A stretch of 64,000 nucleotides of DNA from Phycisphaeraceae bacterium (GTDB lineage: Bacteria; Planctomycetota; Phycisphaerae; Phycisphaerales; Phycisphaeraceae). A program made the translations under genes and the position numbers. The stretch lies in the NCBI GenBank assembly GCA_029260715.1, contig JAJDCS010000028.1, forward strand, positions 62,001-126,000. Reading direction: 5' to 3'. This document shows, in pieces, positions 1-7,968 of the stretch. The notes below the pieces were generated by a model. The model saw nothing but the letters and a program-made list of their open reading frames with translations, was not told the DNA's origin and searched no databases. How positions within the stretch are numbered: the stretch's first letter is position 1; every line of letters starts with the position of its first letter.

Positions 1-656
1 ACATCGTAGAACAGCCGCAGGATCGACTCCGTGGTCGCGTGCTCCTCGTCGATCGCCCGCAAGAACGTCGTGGCGGGGATCTTCGTCGACTGGTCGATCC
101 GCATGTGCAGGACGTCTTTCTTGGAGACCTCCAGCTCGATCCACGACCCCCGCTCGGGGATGATCCGCGCCGAGTGCAGCAGGCGGTCGCCCTCGGCAGA
201 GGCGATCGCGAAATCCACGCCCGGCGAGCGGTGTAGCTGGTTCACAATGACGCGCTCGGCGCCGTTGATGATGTACTCACCGCCGCCCAGGATGATCGGG
301 ATCTCACCGAGATAGATCTCTTCCTCGGGGATCTCCGCCACGTCCTTGCGCGCCAGGCGCACACGGATGCGGAACGGACGGCCGTAGGTCAGCCGCAACT
401 GCCGACACTCGTCGGGCGTGTAGCGGGCTTCATCTAGGTTGTAGTCAACAAACTCCAACTGCATGTTCCCGTCGTAGCTGACGATCGGGAACACCTCAGT
501 GAGCAGCGAAGACAACCCCATGTGGGCGTCCCGCTTGTCGGGCGCCTTTGAGAGCTGTATGAGCCGCTCGTAAGCTGCTTGTTGAACTTCGACCAGGTTA
601 GGGATGGGTAGAGCATCCCCACGCTTGGAGTAGTCGCGCACCGTCTTCAGGAGCAT
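1..656 (-). CDS. rpoB: RNA polymerase beta subunit, N-terminal part (cut by window edge)
   Basis: Reading the minus strand from the ATG at 656 gives an open frame of 218 codons running off the left edge. It begins MLLKTVRDYSKRG and contains beta-subunit landmarks such as GEIPIILGGGEYIINGAERV, NQLHRSPGV and the IIPERGSWIE segment of the beta lobe. The product is the catalytic beta subunit of RNA polymerase. A GAGGTG ribosome site lies about 5 bases before the ATG and supports the start. The gene follows a type II secretion operon and a TPR lipoprotein gene rather than the usual rplJ-rplL pair, and has its own likely promoter at 745-773. Most of the gene, including the rifampicin region and active site, lies outside the window. 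Confidence 0.96.
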   Translation of the reverse strand, partial: MLLKTVRDYSKRGDALPIPNLVEVQQAAYERLIQLSKAPDKRDAHMGLSSLLTEVFPIVSYDGNMQLEFVDYNLDEARYTPDECRQLRLTYGRPFRIRVRLARKDVAEIPEEEIYLGEIPIILGGGEYIINGAERVIVNQLHRSPGVDFAIASAEGDRLLHSARIIPERGSWIELEVSKKDVLHMRIDQSTKIPATTFLRAIDEEHATTESILRLFYD

Positions 657-744
657 CGATCACCTCGGGCAAGCCAGAGTTAAGTTAGTTTTGACACAAT
701 GGTTACAGAAATCACTCGCGCGGAATCCATTTCGCAAGCAAGTC

Positions 745-773
745 AGTATAAACAAAAATAAACGCAATTGCAA
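745..773 (-). promoter_or_regulatory. Likely sigma-70-type promoter for rpoB
   Basis: On the minus strand a -35 box TTGCAA (768-773), a 17-base spacer and a -10 box TATACT (745-750) lie in the AT-rich gap between the TPR lipoprotein gene and rpoB. This predicts a start near 738 and a leader of about 80 bases. It suggests rpoB is transcribed independently of the upstream secretion operon. This is inference from consensus only. Confidence 0.55.
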
Positions 774-873
774 CAGCCTGCAAGCCGTATATTAACAAGA
801 ATCACCCGGATGTAAAATCGCATAGCCAAAGACCTAAACCCGGCCACGCCCGGCTTGCCGCCCCAACATGTGT

Positions 874-1473
874 TTATTGGTCAATTTTACCTAGCAAAGC
901 CAATCGCTGGCGCGCCCAATCCACCCACGGCACGCGCGTGTCTTTCATAATAAGGTCGCTCAATAGCTGCCGCACGCCGTCGCCACGGTCGCCCCGCCGC
1001 ACGCGGGCGCGGGCCAGGTTGCCAAGCAGGTTGGGGTTGTCCGGCTGGAGGTCCAACGCCTCGCCGTAAAGCGAGATCGCCTCATCAAGCTTCCCGACCG
1101 CCTCCAAAACCAGCCCCAGGTTATTCCGCGGCTCGGGGTGGTGGGGCATGAGCTTGATCGCGTACTGGAACTCCCACGCGGACAGGTAAAACTTGCTCTG
1201 GTGGTAGTACACCTTGCCCAGGTTGTTGTGCGCCGGGCCGAAGGTCACATCCGCAGCCAAAGCCTTCTTAAGTTGTACCTCCGCCTCGTCGTACCGGCCG
1301 TCTTCAAGCAACGCGACAGCCAAGTGGTTGCCTTCGCGGGCTTTGGTGTTGTCGCGGTTGGGCATGTCGCGCACGGTCTCGTACTGGGACGACGCTACCG
1401 ATGTGCTCGAACAACCCGCCGCGGCCATGGCTACGACGATTAAACCCGTCAATATAAAGTGTGCATGCCGCAT
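874..1473 (-). CDS. TPR-repeat lipoprotein (PilF/PilW-like)
   Basis: A 199-residue protein with a lipoprotein signal (hydrophobic run then AAAGCSS, lipid Cys at about residue 21). Tetratricopeptide repeats follow from about residue 45 to 165; typical TPR helices include AHNNLGKVYYHQSKF and PEPRNNLGLVLEAVGKLDEA. Outer-membrane TPR lipoproteins of this kind act as pilotins or assembly factors for secretins in type IV pilus and type II systems. It sits 16 bases after the last T2SS-like gene on the same strand, so a pilotin-like role for the secretin is a reasonable inference. It could instead be a general envelope scaffold. No catalytic motif is seen. Confidence 0.75.
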   Translation of the reverse strand: MRHAHFILTGLIVVAMAAAGCSSTSVASSQYETVRDMPNRDNTKAREGNHLAVALLEDGRYDEAEVQLKKALAADVTFGPAHNNLGKVYYHQSKFYLSAWEFQYAIKLMPHHPEPRNNLGLVLEAVGKLDEAISLYGEALDLQPDNPNLLGNLARARVRRGDRGDGVRQLLSDLIMKDTRVPWVDWARQRLALLGKIDQ

Positions 1474-1489
1474 GAATCCGCTCCCCTGA

Positions 1490-2053
1490 TCAAAATTGGC
1501 CGACGGCGCGGGCCCGATCGTCCTTGGTTATTCTCGGCGCGTAGATTAAGTAAGTCAACGTCACCTCCACAGACCACTGGTCCCCCGCTTCCTGCCCACG
1601 CGGCGCGGTTAGGCGGATGCGCGTGACTTGCGGGCCCGCGTCCTGGGCAGATAGCTGCTGAAGGAACCCCACCAAATCCGGCAGCGTCACGCGGTGGAAC
1701 AGCACCTGCGTCGGCTTCCGCTTGTACGACGTGTCGCCCACGCGTTTGGCCGGTTCGGGCCAGATGCGCACAAGGCTATCGAGCGAGATGCGCGACCGCT
1801 TGGCGGCGGTTTCTATCCGTTGTGTGAGTTCCTGGAGTTGTAATTCTTGCGACTCGGCCAGCGACGGCTGGTGGCGCAGGCTGCGGATATCGGCCACAAA
1901 GCGGGCGCACTGCTGGGCGTCGTCGACCGCCGCCCGCGCCGCGGCGCGGCTGTCCGCCAAGTGGCCGTTGAACCACAGCGTCACCACCAAGAGGCACGCG
2001 GCTAAACCCCCTGCCGTGAACAACGCCTTGCGCTCTATCTGTTGAATAGCCAT
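1490..2053 (-). CDS. Bitopic inner-membrane protein, GspM/PilO-like
   Basis: A 187-residue protein with a short cytoplasmic N-terminus, one transmembrane helix (about residues 12-30), a predicted coiled coil (about 35-90) and a small alpha/beta periplasmic domain (about 110-175). This is the plan of GspM and PilO, which pair with GspL/PilN in the inner-membrane platform of T2SS and type IV pili. Sequence identity to those families is not obvious by eye, so the call rests on topology and position. It lies 6 bases after the GspL-like gene and before the TPR lipoprotein gene. Confidence 0.6.
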   Translation of the reverse strand: MAIQQIERKALFTAGGLAACLLVVTLWFNGHLADSRAAARAAVDDAQQCARFVADIRSLRHQPSLAESQELQLQELTQRIETAAKRSRISLDSLVRIWPEPAKRVGDTSYKRKPTQVLFHRVTLPDLVGFLQQLSAQDAGPQVTRIRLTAPRGQEAGDQWSVEVTLTYLIYAPRITKDDRARAVGQF

Positions 2054-2059
2054 ACCGCT

Positions 2060-3421
2060 TTACCTCGCCCCTTCCGCGCCCAGCCCCGCGGCTGTGCCCC
2101 TGACGGTGAACCCGATGCCCCCGCTGCCGAGCTTTTCGGTGCGTGGCGGCTGGATGTCCCAGCCCGTGTGCTGCTTGACCGCCGTGGCGATGGTGTCGGC
2201 GCTGCCGTGGGTGTTGACTTGGCCTTCGATGTACAGGCTGTTCTCGTCAAGCTGCAACTCCAAAACCGTGTACCGCGTGTTTGTCGGCATGCCCTTGAGC
2301 ACGCTGTGCAGCAGCGGCAAAACCGACGCCGGGGCAGGCAGGGATGCTTGATCGCCCTTGCGCACGCCCGCTAAGCGGCGGTGCTCGCTGCTGAGACGCG
2401 ACTTGACGTTCAGCGGCACCGCCTGACCGGGGAACAGTTCTTGGTAGAGCGTCGCTTGCGTAGACTCGTGTTGCGCGGCGATGGCTTGGTAGCCATGCGC
2501 ACGCCACCACATTGCCCCCGTCAAACACACCCACAACACCAGCCCCGCAGCCACCGCCGCTTTCAACGGCACGCGCAACTGGCCCACCGGCCCCGCCGCC
2601 GCCAACGGCCCATGACAAAAGTTAACCCAAGCCGGCTGCCTGCCCGTCATCGCTCGGCCGGCCGCACGCACCGCCGCTACGTCCATCGCCGCGTCGACCG
2701 ACGATATCGCTTGACAGCCCGGCACCGCCTCGACCCGCCGGGTTAAATCCGGCAACGCGGGCGCCTGCAGCGCCACACGCAGCGGCGCATCACAGCCGGC
2801 AGCCAATACCCTTAAATGAACCTCCAAATCGCCCGTCTCAGCGGGCATTGTGTTCCAGCGAACCGGTGTGCCTCGGTCCAGGGTGAACAATTCCAGACGC
2901 TGGCCGTCCGTCCACAAGACCGCGTCGCACCCGTCGCCGGGGCCGGTCTCGGCGTGGTGCTGCAAGGCTAAGATCGCCGCCGGGCTGATCAACTCCACGG
3001 CGATCCCAGCCGACTTAAACGCGTTAATGACCGGCGACCACTTCTCGGTTAGCAGGCATATGCCCAAGGCGTGTTTTTCTCCCACAATAAAATCGGCCAT
3101 GACCTGCTCAGCCGCCACCGGCAGCTTCTCTTCGAGCCGGTAGAGCATGGCCGATCGCGCCTGGCGACGCGGCAGGCCCTCAACATCAATACCGGCACAC
3201 AGACACCCGTCCGACGGCAATACGAGGGCCAAGCCCTCGCCCGTGTAGCCGTGTTTGGTGAGTGTGTCGGCCAATTGCTTGACGGCCTCTTCGTACGACG
3301 CGTCGTTCTGCTCGTCTTTCAATACAACCTCGTCGATCGGCTCACCGCGATCGGGGTCGTCCGCCCAGACCCGCCACCGGTCGTGCCGCAACTCGATCAC
3401 CCAGCTTTCTTGGGCCATCAC
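2060..3421 (-). CDS. GspL/PilM-N-like inner-membrane platform protein
   Basis: A 453-residue protein with a large cytoplasmic domain (about 1-280) of the actin-like type found in GspL and PilM, one transmembrane helix (about 286-306), and a periplasmic region ending in a ferredoxin-like domain (about 360-445). GspL bridges the secretion ATPase GspE to the periplasmic parts of the T2SS. The start ATG overlaps the stop of the GspC-like gene by four bases (ATGA type), indicating translational coupling. Family assignment is from architecture and operon position, since GspL sequences diverge strongly. Confidence 0.65.
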   Translation of the reverse strand: MMAQESWVIELRHDRWRVWADDPDRGEPIDEVVLKDEQNDASYEEAVKQLADTLTKHGYTGEGLALVLPSDGCLCAGIDVEGLPRRQARSAMLYRLEEKLPVAAEQVMADFIVGEKHALGICLLTEKWSPVINAFKSAGIAVELISPAAILALQHHAETGPGDGCDAVLWTDGQRLELFTLDRGTPVRWNTMPAETGDLEVHLRVLAAGCDAPLRVALQAPALPDLTRRVEAVPGCQAISSVDAAMDVAAVRAAGRAMTGRQPAWVNFCHGPLAAAGPVGQLRVPLKAAVAAGLVLWVCLTGAMWWRAHGYQAIAAQHESTQATLYQELFPGQAVPLNVKSRLSSEHRRLAGVRKGDQASLPAPASVLPLLHSVLKGMPTNTRYTVLELQLDENSLYIEGQVNTHGSADTIATAVKQHTGWDIQPPRTEKLGSGGIGFTVRGTAAGLGAEGAR

Positions 3422-3906
3422 ATCCCCCCCTTCTTCTCGAGGGTCAGGTCGACCGTGCGCCCGTTGTGCCGCAGCGACACACGGTCAAGGGTAATGTCCA
3501 ATACCTCGGCGTCGTCCACGGCTTCGCCCACGGCTTTGAACTCGATCTTGCCGCTACGGGTAATGAACATGGCTACCGAGTGCCCCTGTTCGACGACCGT
3601 GCCGGCCAAACGAGCGGTTAACGACGACGGCGCCGCGGACGCGACGGCGGGGCGCGTTGGCGTCGGCTGGTCCTGCAACGGCTGGCGAAGGGGCGTGCGC
3701 CACACCGTGTCGCCAGCGGGCGGCAGCGCGGCCGCGTCTTGGGTGTGACCGCCTTGGGAGCGGGCCGAGCCGGCACGGGCGCTGACCACGCCATTACCCG
3801 CACGCTCATAAGGCAGCCACACCACCCCAGCCAACACAACCACCGCCCCGGCGCCCAGCACACCGGTCAAACACCAAAGCCACAATTTTATCCGCCGCAT
3901 ACGCAT
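3418..3906 (-). CDS. GspC-like inner-membrane protein without PDZ domain
   Basis: A 162-residue protein with a short basic N-terminus, a transmembrane helix (about 10-30), a low-complexity linker and a C-terminal beta-rich domain (about 95-160) reading like the HR domain of GspC (ARLAGTVVEQGHSVAMF, then EVLDITLDRVSLRHNG). GspC HR domains contact the N0 domain of the secretin. The usual C-terminal PDZ or coiled-coil region is absent, so this is a short GspC. It starts 3 bases after the gspK stop, an unusual place because gspC usually precedes gspD. Confidence 0.7.
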   Translation of the reverse strand: MRMRRIKLWLWCLTGVLGAGAVVVLAGVVWLPYERAGNGVVSARAGSARSQGGHTQDAAALPPAGDTVWRTPLRQPLQDQPTPTRPAVASAAPSSLTARLAGTVVEQGHSVAMFITRSGKIEFKAVGEAVDDAEVLDITLDRVSLRHNGRTVDLTLEKKGGM

Positions 3907-3909
3907 GGC

Positions 3910-4830
3910 TTACCACACAAACTCCGCCGTCACTTGTTGCTCGCCGCCGGGGGTGGGGTTGCCGCTGTCCGACGGCGTCGTGATTGCTACTGCTAGCCGG
4001 TGCCACACGCGACGCCCGTCGTTCGCCGCGACCCACAGCGAAAAACACGCGGAGCTATCCGTCAACAGTCCCGCCAGCTTGTCTTGCTTTTCTTTAATGA
4101 GTGCGAGCTGGGCCAGAGCCTGCTCCAACTCCAATTCCGGCTTGTCTTGGCGGTTGGTGATCAGTTGCTCAACGCCCCGGTCGTCCAACAAGCCGCGACA
4201 GACCGCGCGCAACGCCTCGCGCGAAGCAAGGCGGAAATTCAGCTTGCCGCTGCCCCAGCAGGTAAACAGCCCGATGGCCGGGCTTGGGTTACTTGCCGAG
4301 TTGAACAGCCGGCCGGGCGCGGCGTCGAAGACCTGCTCCAAGCTGCCGAAGGCCGGTAGCGCCGATGCACGCTTGTCCACCTGCTCGGACTGCCGCGGTT
4401 TCAATGGGGTAAGTCTCACCGCCACGGGCGGGCCGTCGGATGTGCGAAGCGTATCCTTGATCCGCTTCTCGGTGGTCTGCCGGTCGGTGTTTTGGTACAC
4501 GGTGTTGACGTTGGCCTTGGCCTGCTCGTCTGACAACAGCGCCTCGAACGCCATCCCCCCCAGCGAAACCGCCACGGGCACACTCGTCACCGGCTCACGG
4601 CTGTCTTCTTGGGCTTGCTCAAGTAGCTTTTGTGCATGCGGCAGCAACGCGGCCTGGCAACTGAGCTGGCCCCACCGCAGTTGCAACGCGTTGGCGGCGG
4701 TCTTGGCCTGCACCGCGCGGGCTAGCGACGCTCGGGCTATACCCGCCATCGTCACGCCCGCCACCGCGATCAGCAGCAGCGCCATCAGCAGCACGAAACC
4801 GCGTGGGTGTTGGGTATTGTCTCGTTTCAT
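3910..4830 (-). CDS. gspK: Type II secretion minor pseudopilin GspK
   Basis: About 306 residues from the ATG at 4830. A prepilin-like N-terminus (basic, then RGFVLLMALLLIAVAG) lacks the Glu at +5, which is characteristic of GspK. A large insertion-bearing globular domain follows, with the helix-rich SAM-like region of GspK. GspK caps the pseudopilus tip with GspI and GspJ. An upstream in-frame ATG at 4869 would add 13 residues and overlap gspJ by 32 bases. I prefer 4830 because it leaves a 7-base gap after gspJ and puts the prepilin motif at the proper distance from the N-terminus. Confidence 0.8.
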   Translation of the reverse strand: MKRDNTQHPRGFVLLMALLLIAVAGVTMAGIARASLARAVQAKTAANALQLRWGQLSCQAALLPHAQKLLEQAQEDSREPVTSVPVAVSLGGMAFEALLSDEQAKANVNTVYQNTDRQTTEKRIKDTLRTSDGPPVAVRLTPLKPRQSEQVDKRASALPAFGSLEQVFDAAPGRLFNSASNPSPAIGLFTCWGSGKLNFRLASREALRAVCRGLLDDRGVEQLITNRQDKPELELEQALAQLALIKEKQDKLAGLLTDSSACFSLWVAANDGRRVWHRLAVAITTPSDSGNPTPGGEQQVTAEFVW

Positions 4831-4837
4831 AGCAGCA

Positions 4838-5413
4838 CTACCGCAAAACAACGACCTGATCGACATCAACCCCCGCGTCGCCTTCCGAACGCACCACCAG
4901 CCTCAAGCGATCCGGCACGCCGGTATCTTCAATCCCCAGCAAAGCCGCGCGCCCCAGCCCCAACCCGGCCACATCAACAGGCCAAAGCTCGATACCCGCG
5001 ACACCGCCGCACACCAACTCCGACCAACTATTACGGTTGGTCAGCTCGTTTAGATGTACCTGCCTGCGGACCAGCCAACCCCGCTCGCCCTGGGGCCAAA
5101 CGAAGTACTCCACTCTTACCGGCTGATGTGTGGCCGGCTGATCGGGGCGGTCCCGCCCCTCGAAATGGGCACGGTCTAAGCAGCCATACCCGGTGAGTGT
5201 GATCTTGCCGTTACGCTGCGACAGCAATTTTGCGTGGGTAAGGTCCCACCGGATCAGGTCGATCAACCGCCCAGGGTTCACGCCCCGTAGTGCGGGCTGG
5301 TCTTGCAATAAGTCCGCCCGGATCGACGCCACCACGCGCAGCGACCCGGCCATCAACACGACCGCCAACGCCGTGGCCAGCAGCAACTCAACCGTGGTGA
5401 AGGCTCTGTTCAC
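4838..5413 (-). CDS. gspJ: Minor pseudopilin, GspJ-like
   Basis: A 191-residue protein beginning MNRAFTTVELLLATALAVVLMAG. This is a prepilin signal with Glu at +5 and Ala rather than Gly before the cleavage site, which prepilin peptidases tolerate less well. A beta-rich globular domain follows, with the order expected for GspJ (signal, long helix, then strands around VEYFVWPQGERGWLVRRQV). It overlaps the upstream gspI gene by four bases. The assignment to J rather than another minor pseudopilin rests on size and position between gspI and gspK. Confidence 0.8.
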   Translation of the reverse strand: MNRAFTTVELLLATALAVVLMAGSLRVVASIRADLLQDQPALRGVNPGRLIDLIRWDLTHAKLLSQRNGKITLTGYGCLDRAHFEGRDRPDQPATHQPVRVEYFVWPQGERGWLVRRQVHLNELTNRNSWSELVCGGVAGIELWPVDVAGLGLGRAALLGIEDTGVPDRLRLVVRSEGDAGVDVDQVVVLR

Positions 5414-5859
5414 GCTTCGTTGCCTTCCAAATCAGGGTCGGACGGTATTTCCTCCGCCGGCGCCTCGGGCACAAGCACGTCCACCGCGACAATCGGCGCG
5501 TCGCCGACTTGCGCGCGTTGGTCGTAAATCTCCAGCCGTGTGACAGCCACCTCGAACGCCGGGTGTGCCGCGTACGTTGCCGTGCGTGTTTGCCAGATCA
5601 AGCCGTCGGCGCCCGGAGCGGTCCCGCTGCCGGATCGCGGCAGCGACTGCGGGTCCGACCACCACCCGGTAAGCAACTGGTCGGCGGCGTCCACCGCTTC
5701 AATACGGCGGTCGGCGTCGGCCAGTTGCCGCGTAAATCGCGATTTGGCGAGCGTGGCCGCGGCCAGCAGCGTGCCCAACAACACCAAGCCCGCGAGCACC
5801 TCGATGAGCGTAAAACCCCTACGCCCAAAGCCGCTATGACGACAACTGTTCAAACACAT
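5410..5859 (-). CDS. gspI: Minor pseudopilin, GspI-like
   Basis: A 149-residue protein with a class III (prepilin) signal RRGFTLIEVLAGLVLLGTLLAAA and a small alpha/beta domain. GspI nucleates the pseudopilus tip complex with J and K. The gene overlaps gspH by 26 bases at its start. A later start is possible, but no ATG exists between residue 1 and the signal motif. The leader before the cleavage Gly is about 14 residues, somewhat long but acceptable. Confidence 0.78.
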   Translation of the reverse strand: MCLNSCRHSGFGRRGFTLIEVLAGLVLLGTLLAAATLAKSRFTRQLADADRRIEAVDAADQLLTGWWSDPQSLPRSGSGTAPGADGLIWQTRTATYAAHPAFEVAVTRLEIYDQRAQVGDAPIVAVDVLVPEAPAEEIPSDPDLEGNEA

Positions 5860-6355
5860 CTTCGACCTCGTCTTGGCTATCGAACTCCAATACCTGGCCC
5901 GTCAGCCCGGCGACCACGAGCCACGTCGCTTGATCATTCGGCCCGGTGATCCGCACCGCGTAGCTGGGGGTGTGCCCCTGCTTGGAGAACGGGACATTGG
6001 CCTGCCCCCACTCGTTTTGGCGGTTGTGCACAATGATCTTTTCCATCTCAAACCCGCTGGGCATGCTCAGCCGGTGGCCTTTTTCCCGGCCGCTCTCGCC
6101 GCCTTGGGATTGGCGGCGGTAAAGCTTGCCGTGTTCAATGTCGAACACCAGGTCCACGGCTTGCCCCGAACGCTGGGCGTGTTGCCTCGCCACGCGGTCC
6201 ATGAACACCACACGGTCCGCGGCGTCTTTGAGGCGGGCCGACTGAAACCATTGCGACGGGCTGAGCATCACCGCGCCGGCCAATAGCGCCACGATCAGCA
6301 GCACCGCCACGGTCTCCAGTAGCGTGAAGCCGCGTTGGCGTGATGCGCGGGTCAT
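5834..6355 (-). CDS. gspH: Minor pseudopilin, GspH-like
   Basis: A 173-residue protein with prepilin signal RQRGFTLLETVAVLLIVALLAGAV and a C-terminal GspH-type domain (about 45-165) rich in strands. GspH links the pseudopilus tip to the GspG shaft. Its ATG overlaps the gspG stop by four bases, consistent with translational coupling. The Glu at +5 after the cleavage Gly is present, as required for assembly and methylation of pseudopilins. Confidence 0.8.
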   Translation of the reverse strand: MTRASRQRGFTLLETVAVLLIVALLAGAVMLSPSQWFQSARLKDAADRVVFMDRVARQHAQRSGQAVDLVFDIEHGKLYRRQSQGGESGREKGHRLSMPSGFEMEKIIVHNRQNEWGQANVPFSKQGHTPSYAVRITGPNDQATWLVVAGLTGQVLEFDSQDEVEDVFEQLSS

Positions 6356-6771
6356 GAGCCGGTCTCCTCCAGGCTATCGCTGCTAATGTCACGGTCGGCG
6401 CCGTCGCCGCCTTCGCGACCATCGGCGCCGTAGCAGATCACCTCGTAAGCCTCGCTGCGTCCGGGCTGGTTGTACTGGTACGGCCGATTCCAGGGGTCTT
6501 TGGTGTTCTTGATCGGCAGGGCGCTTAGCCCCTGCTCATTGGACGGGTAAGCCCCGGTGTCGGCGTAGTACGACTCGACGGCGTTGACAATAGTCGCGAT
6601 GTCGGACCGTGCGCGGTTGAGCTTGGCCCGATCGACGTAGTCACTGACCTTGATCGCCACGGCCCCGGCAAGCAAGCCGATGATCACCACCACGACCATC
6701 ACCTCGATAAACGAGAACCCCCCCCGCCGGCCGGACGCACGCCCACGCATCGAAGCATTATTACAGCACAT
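6352..6771 (-). CDS. gspG: Type II secretion major pseudopilin GspG
   Basis: A 139-residue protein with prepilin cleavage site GG|FSFIEVMVVVVIIGLLAG and the classic GspG body (VNAVESYYADTGAYPSNEQGL, then DPWNRPYQY). GspG polymers form the pseudopilus shaft, and the C-terminal Asp-rich segment (DGADRDISS) matches the calcium-binding end of GspG. I keep the ATG at 6771 because a GGAGG site lies six bases upstream, inside the end of gspF. A later ATG at 6750 has no comparable site. The start overlaps gspF by 11 bases. Confidence 0.95.
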   Translation of the reverse strand: MCCNNASMRGRASGRRGGFSFIEVMVVVVIIGLLAGAVAIKVSDYVDRAKLNRARSDIATIVNAVESYYADTGAYPSNEQGLSALPIKNTKDPWNRPYQYNQPGRSEAYEVICYGADGREGGDGADRDISSDSLEETGS

Positions 6772-7966
6772 TGCCAGCCTCCAAGATCGGCATAAACGTA
6801 GCGAACGCGATGAAGCCCACCATCACCGCCAGTGCCAGGATCAGCACCGGCTCCAAAATTGACGTTAAGCGGTGCGCGGCCGTGGCGACCTGCTGGTCGT
6901 AGTCTTCGGCCAGCCGATCGAGCATTTCTTCAAGCCGACCCGACTGCTGCCCCGCAGCGAACACCTGGATCACCATCGGCGGGAACACGCCCGTGTCGTC
7001 CAGCGCCTCGGAGATATCGCTGCCTGCGTATACTGCCTTCTCGCAGGCGCTCAACGCGCGGCGGAGCACCAGGTTTTTCGTCGTGTTCTGAGCGATCTGG
7101 ATCGCCCGGACAAACGAGACCCCGCTTTTCATCAGCGTGGACACCACCATGGCGATCCGCACGATCGACTGCTTGCGCACCATCTGGCCCAGGATCGGCA
7201 TGCGCAGCGTTGTTTTATCAATGGCCCACCGCCCGCGCGGCGTGCGCCCGATCGCGCCGGCGCCCAGCACCGCCGCCACCGCCGCCGCACCGATCAGCCA
7301 CCACCACCCAAGCAGCAGATCGCTGACCGTCTGGACCACGCGCGTGGCCAGCGGCAGCGGGCGCCCCGCTTCCTGGAGCGTCGCCAAAAGATTGGGCACC
7401 ACGAACGTCATTAAGAAGATGCTCACCACCACGCCCGCCCCCAGCACCAGGCACGGGTACACCAGCGCCGAGGCTACGCGGTTTTTAAGGCGCAGCGACC
7501 GCTCCTTGAAATCCGCCAGCCGCTCCAACGCCGTCTCAAGCGTGCCGGCGCTCTCGCCCACCTCGACGATGTTGATGCAAAGCTCATCAAAAACCGCCGG
7601 GTGCTCGCGCATGGCCTCGGCCAAACCCACGCCCGACGACACGCGGTCCCGGATCAACAGCAGCACGGCGTGGAACCGGCCGTGGTGCTGCTTGGCAATC
7701 GTGTCGATCGCTTCGAGCATGGGGATGCCCACGGCCAGCAGCGTGGCTAGCTCGCGCACAAACGTGACAACCTCGGCTGTGTGGCGGCGTCGGATCGGCT
7801 TGGGCAGCCAACTGAGGCTGACCGTGGCGCGTTGACGCCAGACTTGCTGGATGGTCAGCCCGCGGGCGCGGAGGATGTCGCGTGCCTGGCGCGGGGTGTC
7901 AGCCGTGACGGTCCCGTTGACCGCCGCCCGGCCCGACTCAAATGCTTTGTACGCGAATACCGCCAT
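6761..7966 (-). CDS. gspF: Type II secretion platform protein GspF
   Basis: A 401-residue polytopic membrane protein with two GspF/PilC repeats (about 65-190 and 270-390) and three hydrophobic segments (near 175, 225 and 378). Typical motifs are FVRELATLLAVGIPMLEAI, VGESAGTLETALERLADF and the repeat copy AAGQQSGRLEEMLDRLAEDY. GspF sits in the inner membrane between GspL and the ATPase GspE and is thought to couple ATP hydrolysis to pseudopilin extraction. It lies 2 bases after gspE. Length matches the family. Confidence 0.95.
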   Translation of the reverse strand: MAVFAYKAFESGRAAVNGTVTADTPRQARDILRARGLTIQQVWRQRATVSLSWLPKPIRRRHTAEVVTFVRELATLLAVGIPMLEAIDTIAKQHHGRFHAVLLLIRDRVSSGVGLAEAMREHPAVFDELCINIVEVGESAGTLETALERLADFKERSLRLKNRVASALVYPCLVLGAGVVVSIFLMTFVVPNLLATLQEAGRPLPLATRVVQTVSDLLLGWWWLIGAAAVAAVLGAGAIGRTPRGRWAIDKTTLRMPILGQMVRKQSIVRIAMVVSTLMKSGVSFVRAIQIAQNTTKNLVLRRALSACEKAVYAGSDISEALDDTGVFPPMVIQVFAAGQQSGRLEEMLDRLAEDYDQQVATAAHRLTSILEPVLILALAVMVGFIAFATFMPILEAGNVL

Positions 7967-7968
7967 CG

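Noticed and set aside
3905-5053. 382-residue open frame on the plus strand across gspK
   Set aside because: Antisense to gspK and gspJ, which have clear prepilin motifs; Ser/Cys/Arg-rich shadow composition.
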